A stretch of 40,228 nt of DNA from positions 1-40,228 of the forward strand of contig CAZYEX010000079.1 of NCBI GenBank assembly GCA_964646605.1. Direction: 5' to 3'. Position numbers and translations under genes: made by a program. Of this stretch, positions 28,999-36,377 are shown in pieces; within the stretch, counting starts at the first letter, position 1; the number at the start of each line of letters is the position of its first letter. The DNA comes from SBAX01 sp964646605 (GTDB lineage Bacteria > Planctomycetota > Phycisphaerae > UBA1845). A model generated the notes under the pieces. That model ran no database searches. It was not told where the DNA came from and saw nothing but the letters and a program-made list of their open reading frames with translations.

Positions 28999-30717
28999 TC
29001 ACTTTCCCCCCGCCCGCACGAACACACTTTTGGCGTGGTCCGGGTCCATGGCGAAGTCGGGGGGCAAAGGGGGGGTGTCGAGGATTTCGATAGCACGACC
29101 CGACGCTCCGTGGCGAATGCGATCCAGCAGGCCCCGGAGGGTCATCTTGCGGTGGTTGGTCGAGATCAGCATGGCCCCTTCGGGTCGAAGCACTTCCAGG
29201 GCCGCGCCGATCATCGTCGGAAGGTTTTCCATCACCGAAAAATCGCTCTTCGATCCCCGGCCATGGGCGAAGCTCGGCGGGTCGAGAATGACAAGGTCGA
29301 ACGATCGCCCTTGTCGCACCATTCGGCCAAGAAACTCCATCGCGTCGCTGCGGAAGAAGAGGTGATTCGCCAAGTCGATTCCGTTGAGCCCGAAGTTCAC
29401 CTTCCCCCATTCCAGATGCTTGACGGCCACGTCCACGCTGACGGTCTGCGTCGCCCCTCCCGCCGCCGCCGCAACCGAGAATCCGCACGTATACGCGAAG
29501 AGGTTCAGCACCTCCTTGCCCGCCGACATCTCGCGAATCCGCGTGCGGTTGTCTCGTTGATCCAAGAACAATCCGACCGAAAAACCGTCGTACGGCCGAA
29601 TCGCGTAGCGCAGCCCGCGTTCGACCACTTCGATCTGCGGCTCGAGGGGACGGCCCGCCAGCGGTGCGGGCGAGCGCAACGCCTCTTGAACCGAATCCGC
29701 GGATTGACCGCGGTTTCGTGCGAAGTGTTTGACATAGACGGCGCCGATGCCCAGACGCGCCTTGTACCATCGGGCGATTCCCGGCAACGACTCGATGAGC
29801 CGCGGGTGCGTGTCATGAACTTGCAGGATCACCACCGGCCCGAACTTCTCGGCCACGAGCCCGGGCATGTCCTCCGCGTCCCCGTTGAGAAGCCGAAACG
29901 AGTCCGTGTCCGAGTCCAGAAGGCACGGCAAGCGTCGCACCAAGGCGGCGCTGAGCCGACGTTCGCCGTCCGGTTCTCCGCGCAGCGCCGCCCGGAACGC
30001 CGGCGGTCCGGTGCGGAGCGTCATCGGCCTTCGTTGCGAATCCATCACCAACTGGACGCGGACCAGGTGCAGTGCGGTCTCGGCATGCGCGGACCGCCGC
30101 ACCGCTCGATCGTGCAGCGGATCACCTACCAGGCGAAGCCCGACCGAACGAAGCTGGGCGCGAAGGGCGTGCGTCGTCGATGCCCGAGTGACGCAGCGCA
30201 CCAACGTGCGGCGCTCGCCCGTCTCCACCCGCGTAAGGACCGTCGAACCCGCGGTGTGGGTCACGACCGCTTTTCGTCCACTCCGTCCCCTTCGGTCCGG
30301 CCCCGCATCTCGCTTAGACTTCGCCCCGCCGGATCCTTGACGCTTCGCGTAAAGGGCAGGCGACGACGAATCGAGGACCAGCTTCCCGCTTTTCATCCGC
30401 CCCGTCACGACCGCGACGTATTCCTGTTCGACCGCCGCCGACTTCCATTGCACCCGCAGACGAGCGGCCACATCCGCATCCTTCGCCAACAGCAGCAACC
30501 CCGACTCGTAGCGGCTGAGACGATTGATAACCGTCAGATTTTCACCGCCGGGTCGAAGGGAGCGAATGAGTTCCAGAACCGACGCCGGTGCGTGCGACGA
30601 GACCTTCGTGCCGCCCACGTCGATCCCGGCCGGTTTCAACACCGCCAGGAGCGCAGCGTCTTCATACACGATCGGAAGCAGTTCGCGGACCAGCGGCGCG
30701 GTCTCCATGGTCCGCAT
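28999..30717 (-). CDS. Degenerate RluA-type pseudouridine synthase fused to an RlmI-type rRNA methyltransferase
   Basis: A 572-residue fusion. The N-terminal ~225 residues follow the RluA fold (LPIVYEDAALLAVLKPAG; NRLSRYESGLLLLAKDA; STTHALRAQL...GDPLHD). The catalytic Asp of the universal RLD motif is Ser68 (RLS), and the RTHQIR motif is changed to TTHALR, so uridine isomerisation is unlikely. The C-terminal ~330 residues resemble the COG1092/RlmI methyltransferase group: TDSFRLLNGDAEDMPGLV, then SAM-binding VLNLFAYTCGFSVAAA and catalytic-region ILDPPSFAHG. The methyltransferase part looks intact. The dead domain probably serves as an RNA-binding module. An alternative ATG lies at 30708. Asparaginase ends 45 bp upstream on the same strand. 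Confidence 0.85.
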   Translation of the reverse strand: MRTMETAPLVRELLPIVYEDAALLAVLKPAGIDVGGTKVSSHAPASVLELIRSLRPGGENLTVINRLSRYESGLLLLAKDADVAARLRVQWKSAAVEQEYVAVVTGRMKSGKLVLDSSSPALYAKRQGSGGAKSKRDAGPDRRGRSGRKAVVTHTAGSTVLTRVETGERRTLVRCVTRASTTHALRAQLRSVGLRLVGDPLHDRAVRRSAHAETALHLVRVQLVMDSQRRPMTLRTGPPAFRAALRGEPDGERRLSAALVRRLPCLLDSDTDSFRLLNGDAEDMPGLVAEKFGPVVILQVHDTHPRLIESLPGIARWYKARLGIGAVYVKHFARNRGQSADSVQEALRSPAPLAGRPLEPQIEVVERGLRYAIRPYDGFSVGLFLDQRDNRTRIREMSAGKEVLNLFAYTCGFSVAAAAGGATQTVSVDVAVKHLEWGKVNFGLNGIDLANHLFFRSDAMEFLGRMVRQGRSFDLVILDPPSFAHGRGSKSDFSVMENLPTMIGAALEVLRPEGAMLISTNHRKMTLRGLLDRIRHGASGRAIEILDTPPLPPDFAMDPDHAKSVFVRAGGK

Positions 30718-30762
30718 GCTACCGGATCGCGGCCTCGCGGCGAACCGCGGGCTGGAAAGGGT

Positions 30763-31266
30763 TCACGCCGGCTTCGCGAAGGTGAGCGTGGTCCGATCCT
30801 TCACCACGCCGGGAAAGCGGAGCAAACGGTTGTGCATGGCCGCATACACACCCGGTCCCACCAACCGGCAGGCGAGCAACGCTTCGGTGACGTTCTGACC
30901 GGCGTCGGAGTCGCGGAACTCATACGGTCGCATGGCCCCGGTCAGGATGATCGGGACGCGCGGCTGCGGAATCTCCGTGAGTAGCAACTCGCCGGTCGTC
31001 GAAAGCGTGTCCGTCCCATGGGCAATGACCACGGCGTCACAGTGCGGGAGCTGATCCTTGACCGTTTCGACGATCAACCGCCGGTCGGCCTCCGTCAGAT
31101 CCAGCGAGTCTTTGGACACGATGTGGCGATAACGCAGGACCAGGTCCGGCAGCCGAAGACCAGCGATGATGGTCTCGATCACCGGGCGATCGTTGCGCAG
31201 CGAACCGTCGGCCTCGTTGAAGGTCTTGGAGATCGTCCCGCCCGTGGTGATGATCGTGATCCGCAT
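30763..31266 (-). CDS. Single-domain asparaginase-like protein
   Basis: A 167-residue protein covering only the N-terminal domain of type I/II L-asparaginases, which are normally about 330 residues. Both catalytic threonine motifs are present: ITTGGTISKT (nucleophile Thr11) and AHGTDTLSTT (Thr85, Asp86). PIILTGAMRP and DAGQNVTEAL also match. The usual C-terminal domain, which shapes the active site of the neighbouring subunit, is absent and no remnant follows: the stop lies 45 bp before the next gene. Single-domain relatives exist in other bacteria, so this need not be a truncation. Hydrolysis of Asn or another small amide is plausible but unproven. Confidence 0.8.
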   Translation of the reverse strand: MRITIITTGGTISKTFNEADGSLRNDRPVIETIIAGLRLPDLVLRYRHIVSKDSLDLTEADRRLIVETVKDQLPHCDAVVIAHGTDTLSTTGELLLTEIPQPRVPIILTGAMRPYEFRDSDAGQNVTEALLACRLVGPGVYAAMHNRLLRFPGVVKDRTTLTFAKPA

Positions 31267-31289
31267 GACGCAGACTCAACCGCGCCGCG

Positions 31290-31318
31290 ATCATAAAGCG
31301 ATCACGCCGCCTGAACAA
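31290..31318 (-). promoter_or_regulatory. Candidate promoter for the asparaginase-like gene
   Basis: On the minus strand TTGTTC (31318-31313), a 17-base spacer and TATGAT (31295-31290, 5 of 6 consensus) lie just upstream of ATG 31266, predicting a very short leader of about 17 bases. TGATCGC occurs twice, 11 bp apart, around the -10, a possible operator. Confidence 0.45.
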
Positions 31319-31645
31319 CGGACCCTCGCCCTGGCCCATCCTTCGATTATCGGTACTCCTCCGTCCACGACGAAACACGCCCCAAACTCCGCAAGGACGT
31401 GGAAACGCCGCCTGGTGAGTGCTAGAATATAGGGCGAATCCACGCGGGGGACCGCCCGTGCAGAACCAGCGGTTTCCCCGAGCCGAGGACACCCGGTCGG
31501 GAATCTTGCGGAAACACCCGATCGTATAATTGTGCTGTCCGCGCCCTCTTCGACGGGGGTCGCAGACAGCGGCATGCGCGCCAGGTCGTCCTGGGAAACT
31601 CTCGACCCGGGCGAGCGCAGAAACGAAGTTGAGCGCCAAGAAGCT
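31319..31645. other. Divergent intergenic region before the PLP enzyme
   Basis: No gene is visible in this part of the gap between the divergent asparaginase and aminotransferase-like genes. A perfect TATAAT lies at 31525-31530 on the plus strand, about 110 bp before ATG 31646, but no good -35 box is found 16 to 18 bp upstream. A TAGAAT at 31423-31428 is a weaker candidate. Confidence 0.35.
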
Positions 31646-32773
31646 ATGGACTGGGATACGCTAAGAGAAGAGTTTCCGGTCACGCGGAACTACAACTTCC
31701 AGAACCACGCCGGGGTCGCGCCTCTGAGTCGGCGCTGTGCCGACGCCATCCGGGAATATGTCCGCCACTCCGAGGAGAATGCCTACCTCAAGGGCGGGTT
31801 CTACAAACACGCCGACCGCGTCCGAGGCCAACTGGCCGACTTGATCCACGCCCAACCCGACGAGGTCACCTTCTGCAAGAACACCAGCGAAGGACTGAGC
31901 ATGGTGGCCAACGGATTGAGTTGGACCACGGGCGACAACGTGGTCACCGCCAACGCCGAGTTCGCCGCCAACATGTACCCCTGGATGGCCCTCCGTTCCC
32001 GCGGCGTGCAGGTGCGAATGGTCCTCGAGGAGGACGGACGGATTCCCCTGGAGAAGCTGTTCGAGGCCATCGACAGCCGCACACGCGTCGTGGCCATCTC
32101 CTCCGTGCAGTTCGCCAGCGGTTTCCGCACCGACCTCGCCACCCTCGGCGAGTACTGCCAGAGCAAAGGCGTCCTCTTGTGCGTGGACGCCATTCAGTCG
32201 CTGGGCGTCTTCCCGATCGACGTGAAGGGGATGAACATCGACTTCCTCGCCGCCGACGGGCACAAGTGGCTTTGCGCTCCGGAGGGCATCGGCATTTTCT
32301 ACGTACGCAAAGAACTGCAAGGCCACCTGCGTCCCACCAACATCGGTTGGATGTCCATGAAGGAGCCGTTCAACTTCGATCGCTACCATTTCGAGTTCGC
32401 CGACTCCGCCCGCCGCTATGACACCGGCAGCTACAACCTCGCGGGAATCTACGCCCTCGGCGGGGCCATCGCCCTGTGGCAGGAGATTGGCATCGAGGCG
32501 ATCTCCCGCCGACTACTCCAACTGACCGAGCGCTTGGCCCAGGGAGTGCGGGAGCGCGGCTACCGCGTGGTCAGCTCCCGCCAACCGGGCGAAGCCAGCG
32601 GCATCGTGGCCTTCTTTTCCGACGTCCACGCCCCCAACCCCGTGCAACATCATCTCGAGACCGAGCACCGCATCGTCGTCGCCGTCCGCAACGGCCGCCT
32701 CCGCGCCAGCCCCCACGTCTACAACACCGAACGCGAAATCGACCAACTCCTCGAAGCCCTGCCCAGGCATTGA
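31646..32773 (+). CDS. Class V aminotransferase-fold PLP enzyme, cysteine desulfurase-like
   Basis: A 375-residue protein of fold-type I, class V. It begins YNFQNHAGVAPLSRRCADAI, has the PLP-binding segment EVTFCKNTSEGLSMVANGL and the Schiff-base lysine in AADGHKWLCAPEGIGIFYV, and ends with an SGIVAFFS...RLRASPHVYNTEREID substrate-domain pattern. Relatives include SufS/CsdA cysteine desulfurases and isopenicillin-N epimerase-like proteins; no clear desulfurase loop cysteine is visible, so the exact reaction is open. ATG 31646 gives the family N-terminus; the frame extends to 31532 without coding character. The last 80 bases are duplicated exactly at 34274. Confidence 0.9.
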   Translation: MDWDTLREEFPVTRNYNFQNHAGVAPLSRRCADAIREYVRHSEENAYLKGGFYKHADRVRGQLADLIHAQPDEVTFCKNTSEGLSMVANGLSWTTGDNVVTANAEFAANMYPWMALRSRGVQVRMVLEEDGRIPLEKLFEAIDSRTRVVAISSVQFASGFRTDLATLGEYCQSKGVLLCVDAIQSLGVFPIDVKGMNIDFLAADGHKWLCAPEGIGIFYVRKELQGHLRPTNIGWMSMKEPFNFDRYHFEFADSARRYDTGSYNLAGIYALGGAIALWQEIGIEAISRRLLQLTERLAQGVRERGYRVVSSRQPGEASGIVAFFSDVHAPNPVQHHLETEHRIVVAVRNGRLRASPHVYNTEREIDQLLEALPRH

Positions 32774-32777
32774 ATCG
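32693..32777 (+). repeat. 85-bp perfect direct repeat, copy 1
   Basis: This segment covers the last 27 codons of the class V enzyme, its stop codon and 4 bases beyond. It is identical to 34273-34357, in the same orientation, 1,580 bp away. The segment between the copies contains one complete minus-strand gene. Confidence 0.95.
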
Positions 32778-32803
32778 AGAACGGCGGGAGACCATCCCGC
32801 GTG

Positions 32804-34153
32804 TCAATCCGCCAGTTCCGCCGCCGAGCCCAGCGAATCTGGCGTGCCCATCGCCGTGAGGAGCTTCCGAGTCCAATGCCGCAGGTCCTTCTCCCATACT
32901 GGGAACTCGGCGTTGATCGTGCGTGTCGTCTGAACCAGGAGTGGAACAACTCGCGGTCCGAGCTTTTGCAGATGATTCACGTCCTGCTTCATCGCGTAGG
33001 CAACGTCGCCGAAAGCCCCGGCCCATCCTTCCGATCGCATGAACTCCATCATGCAACGGTAGGTGAAGTTCTCGACTTCGGCCGCCAACTCCTCGTCGCT
33101 TCGCGGCAGATTGACGGGGTCGAACCCGGCCCGGTCGTCAGCATCGTGCCAAGCCACCCATGTGCCGGGGTCCTCGTTGAAGAGGAAGCCCCAGTGCTTT
33201 TCGGTAACCGTGGACAACGCACGAGCGGCGCACATGCGAACCGGATAAAACCGAACGGGGTGCAGTTCGTGGCTCGGCTGTGGGCGCTGGGTCGGTCGGG
33301 CGTCGCCGAGACTGCGAACCCTATCTTGCATGGACTCAATGAGCGCCTCAACCACACGTTCCCCGCGGAATGCGCTGAGCCATTGGATGATCTCGCAGCG
33401 CAGCGAGGTGTCCTCCGCCGGCGCTTCCCGCAGCGACTGCACGATGAAGTCGATCCCCCGCGGATCGCCGATCTGGCTGAGCGTCCGTATGTACGAAAGT
33501 CGAAACTCCGGTGCTTCCTCCGCCCGTCTGAGGATGAACGGAACCGCGTCCTTGCCGATCCGCCACAGTTCGCCGCCGAACCAGCTCGACCCGTGACCCG
33601 GATACCCGCCCACGTCGGCCCTTCCCTCTTTGAACTCGATGACCTTGGCGACCCGCTCCTCCAACGGCAACGACCGAAGCGGGTTGGCGAGCTTCCGGAA
33701 CCCGAGCACCTCGATCGCCCCCGTCGCGGCACGTCGGTTCCCGTAGACGAGGTGTCCCTTCTCTGGATCGTGCCGCATCTTGCCCGGCCATTCCATCTCT
33801 TGATACGGATCGTCCGCCTCGATCCGCCTCACTTCCTCAAGGACGCGATCGATCTGGTCGTTGGAGAGCCCCAGTTGCTCAGCGTAGCCGTCCAGCCGTT
33901 CAAGGATGTTGTGCAAGTCCCTTCCCCGCCTTGTGGCCAGGAAGTTTAGAAACTCTTCGAGCGACGCCGGTCCGTAGTCTGGCTGGGAACGTGGCATCCC
34001 CTCAGTCGTCCGTTGAGGCTGCGCCACAGGGGGCCCGGCGAGTCGCTGTTCAAGCGAATCGAGATTCAGAGCCCGCATCTTGAACGTGGCGTAAATCAGG
34101 ATAGTTCCGACAACCGCAAGCCATCGAAGCCGTCGTCGGGATGAGGGGGACAT
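32804..34153 (-). CDS. Membrane-anchored HEAT-like repeat protein
   Basis: A 449-residue protein with start ATG 34153. A single N-terminal anchor helix (RWLAVVGTILIYATF, about 9-24) is followed by a soluble, mostly helical protein. The middle resembles HEAT/armadillo-type repeats: GNRRAATGAIEVLGF, IGKDAVPFILRRAEEAPEFRLSYIRTLSQIGDPRGIDFI (in parts) and CEIIQWLSAFRGERVVEALIESM. Such repeats normally bind proteins. No enzyme motif is seen. The gene lies between two perfect 85-bp direct repeats, so it appears to be a recent insertion between the PLP-enzyme gene and the TPR gene. The longer open frame to 34393 runs through the repeat and is not used. Confidence 0.65.
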   Translation of the reverse strand: MSPSSRRRLRWLAVVGTILIYATFKMRALNLDSLEQRLAGPPVAQPQRTTEGMPRSQPDYGPASLEEFLNFLATRRGRDLHNILERLDGYAEQLGLSNDQIDRVLEEVRRIEADDPYQEMEWPGKMRHDPEKGHLVYGNRRAATGAIEVLGFRKLANPLRSLPLEERVAKVIEFKEGRADVGGYPGHGSSWFGGELWRIGKDAVPFILRRAEEAPEFRLSYIRTLSQIGDPRGIDFIVQSLREAPAEDTSLRCEIIQWLSAFRGERVVEALIESMQDRVRSLGDARPTQRPQPSHELHPVRFYPVRMCAARALSTVTEKHWGFLFNEDPGTWVAWHDADDRAGFDPVNLPRSDEELAAEVENFTYRCMMEFMRSEGWAGAFGDVAYAMKQDVNHLQKLGPRVVPLLVQTTRTINAEFPVWEKDLRHWTRKLLTAMGTPDSLGSAAELAD

Positions 34154-34272
34154 GGGTTTGCTCCAACCGGCCCGCAGGGACCCGTGAAAACGGCAACGCC
34201 ATCCGTGGTTGGTGCTGCCCGAGTAATTCTTGGCACAAGCTCTGTCCGGGTCAACCCTTGCAACAAACGGGG

Positions 34273-34357
34273 GGCCGCCTCCGCGCCAGCCCCCACGTCT
34301 ACAACACCGAACGCGAAATCGACCAACTCCTCGAAGCCCTGCCCAGGCATTGAATCG
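34273..34357 (+). repeat. 85-bp perfect direct repeat, copy 2
   Basis: Identical to 32693-32777. Upstream of 34273 and downstream of 34357 the sequences differ from those around copy 1. Confidence 0.95.
34274..34353 (+). pseudogene. Duplicated 3' end of the class V aminotransferase gene
   Basis: Codons for GRLRASPHVYNTEREIDQLL and the following EALPRH plus stop are an exact copy of the C-terminus of the gene at 31646. There is no upstream catalytic domain. It is a by-product of the event that created the 85-bp repeat. Confidence 0.9.
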
Positions 34358-34398
34358 CCCTTGCGCCAGTGCCCTTGTGCTTGTGCCACCCACCCGTC

Positions 34399-35994
34399 CT
34401 ATTCCTGCTTCGCCTTGCGGATCATTCTTGCACGCTCCAACAGCTTCTCCCCCTCGGCCTGCCTGTTTGTCGCCTTCAGTAGAGCGGCGTAGTTTTCGAG
34501 CACTATTGCCACGTCAGGATGATCCGGACCGAGGACTTTTTCCCAGATGGTCAGCGCTCGTTTGAGCAGCGGTTCGGCCTGGTCGTACTTGCCCTGGCTG
34601 TAGTAAAGAGCGGCAAGGTTTTTGAGGCTGGTTGCCAGGTCGGGATGGTCCGGACCGCGGGTTTTTTCCATGATGGCCAACGCTCGTTTGAGCAGCGGTT
34701 CGGCCTGGTCGTACTTATCTTGGGTGTGGTACAGCAAGGCAAGGTCGTTGAGGCTCCTCGCCACGTCGGGATGGTCCGACCCGACAGCCTTCCCCCAGAT
34801 GGTCAACGACCTTTTGTAGAGCGGTTCGGCCTCGTCGTACTTGCCTTGGGCGCGGCATACCTCGGCAAGGTTGGTGAGGCTGTTCGCCACCTCGAGATGG
34901 TCCGGTCCAAGGGCCTTTTCCCTGATGGCCAGCGCTCGTCTGTGCAGCGGCTCCGCCTGCTCGTACTTGCCCTGGCTTTTGTACAGCACGCCAAGGTTGC
35001 TGAGGATGGTCGCCACGTAGGGATGATCCGGACCGAGGGCTTTTTCGCTGATGGCCAGCGCTCGTTTGTGCAGCGGTTCGGCCTGGTCGTACTTACCCTG
35101 GATTTGGTACAGCCGGGCAAGGTTGCTGAGGCCGGTCGCCACCTCGGGATGGTCCGGACCAAGTGCTTTTTCGCTGATGGCCAGGGCTCGTTTGTGCAGC
35201 GGCTCGGCTTGGTCGTACTTACCTTGGGTGTCGTATATCCCGGCAAGGTTGCCGAGGCTGATCGCCACGGCGGGATGGTCCGGACCGAGGGCTTTTTCGC
35301 TGATGCCTAGCGCTCGCTTGTGCAGCGGTTCGGCTTGGTCGTACTTGCCCTGAGTGCGGTACATCTCAGCAAGGTTGTTGAGGCCCATCGCCAGGTTGGG
35401 GTGGTCCGGTCCGAGAGCCTTCTCCCAGATCCTCAACGACCCTTTGTACAACGGCTCAGCCTGGTCGTACTTGCCCTGGGCGCGGTACACCTCGGCAAGG
35501 TTGTTGAGGTCGGTGGCCACATCGGGATGGTCCGGACCGAGGGCTTTTTCCCTGATGGCCAGCGCTCGTTTGTGCAGCGGCTCAGCCTGGTCGTACTTGC
35601 CCTGGCTCTTGTACATCACGGCACGGCTGTTGAGGCTGGTCGCCACGTGGGGATGGTCCGGACCGAGAGACTTTTCCCAGATGCCCAGCGCTCGTTTGTG
35701 CAGCGGCTCAGCCTGGTCGTACTTGCCTTGCCTTGTGTACACATTGGCAAGATCGTTCAGGCTGTTCGCCAAACGCGGATCGGAGGGTCCGAACTTCTCG
35801 GCCTCTGCCACGGCAAGTTTCAGAAGCTTTTCGGATTCTTCGTATCGCCCGGCGTGGTAGGCCTTCGAACCAGCGTCGATGTACACCCGCCATTGCGTCT
35901 CCTGGGCGAATACGGGAACGGACGAGAACGCCAAGAAACCAGCAATGGCCATCGCGCCCCGGGCGACCCTTCCACGACTGTGCTCGGCATTCAT
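34399..35994 (-). CDS. Secreted tetratricopeptide-repeat protein
   Basis: A 531-residue protein. An AGGAG ribosome site precedes ATG 35994. The signal peptide AMAIAGFLAFSSVPVFAQ is followed by one diverged and ten highly regular 42-residue TPR units of the kinesin-light-chain type (consensus GKYDQAEPLHKRALAI.EKALG then PDHP.VA..L.NLA..Y..Q). The units are similar at the DNA level too (126-bp period), showing recent tandem expansion. Such proteins form superhelical scaffolds for binding proteins. No catalytic domain is attached. It is divergent from the peroxidase gene at 36378, and the last units end close to copy 2 of the 85-bp repeat. Confidence 0.93.
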   Translation of the reverse strand: MNAEHSRGRVARGAMAIAGFLAFSSVPVFAQETQWRVYIDAGSKAYHAGRYEESEKLLKLAVAEAEKFGPSDPRLANSLNDLANVYTRQGKYDQAEPLHKRALGIWEKSLGPDHPHVATSLNSRAVMYKSQGKYDQAEPLHKRALAIREKALGPDHPDVATDLNNLAEVYRAQGKYDQAEPLYKGSLRIWEKALGPDHPNLAMGLNNLAEMYRTQGKYDQAEPLHKRALGISEKALGPDHPAVAISLGNLAGIYDTQGKYDQAEPLHKRALAISEKALGPDHPEVATGLSNLARLYQIQGKYDQAEPLHKRALAISEKALGPDHPYVATILSNLGVLYKSQGKYEQAEPLHRRALAIREKALGPDHLEVANSLTNLAEVCRAQGKYDEAEPLYKRSLTIWGKAVGSDHPDVARSLNDLALLYHTQDKYDQAEPLLKRALAIMEKTRGPDHPDLATSLKNLAALYYSQGKYDQAEPLLKRALTIWEKVLGPDHPDVAIVLENYAALLKATNRQAEGEKLLERARMIRKAKQE

Positions 35995-36281
35995 GGCGAA
36001 CTCCTATCGGGCAAGTTTGACGCCATCCAAAACGAGGCGATTGGGCCTGCATGGCACGCTCGACGCCCGCAATCATACTGCGCACTCGCCTCTCGTCGCA
36101 GGGCGAGAGCCTCCGTCCCCTCGGTCCGTCGCTGAAGGATTCTACCTGGTTTGGCCGTCGTGACTTGCGACCTCGGAAGGCGTTGTATGGGTTGGGGGTG
36201 CCGTTGAGGCGACATGCGTCCGGAAAGCGCTACTGTACACAGGAAGCGGAAAAAACGGCCACAAAACCGACAAAAAAGGCC
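35995..36281. other. Divergent intergenic region
   Basis: The gap between the TPR gene and the peroxidase gene totals 383 bp. Apart from the promoter at 36282-36310 I see no gene. The A-rich stretch at about 36249-36277 (runs GAAAAAAC and CAAAAAAG) may act as an UP-like element for that promoter. The promoter of the TPR gene was not identified. Confidence 0.4.
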
Positions 36282-36310
36282 TTGTCCGCGAGCCCCCGTT
36301 TGCGTATCAT
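36282..36310 (+). promoter_or_regulatory. Candidate sigma-70 promoter for the di-haem peroxidase gene
   Basis: TTGTCC (36282-36287), a 17-base spacer and TATCAT (36305-36310) form a plausible promoter. Transcription would begin near 36317, leaving a leader of about 60 bases before ATG 36378. A-rich runs lie immediately upstream. Confidence 0.5.
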
Positions 36311-36377
36311 GGCGGTTGCTGGGGATGCCCCGGATTGCGGGCCATAGCTCGCATGCTAGGGGCACGGAGAAACACAG

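Noticed and set aside
32693..34357. Direct-repeat-flanked segment considered as an insertion sequence
   Set aside because: No transposase, no terminal inverted repeats, and the 85-bp repeats are far longer than target-site duplications.
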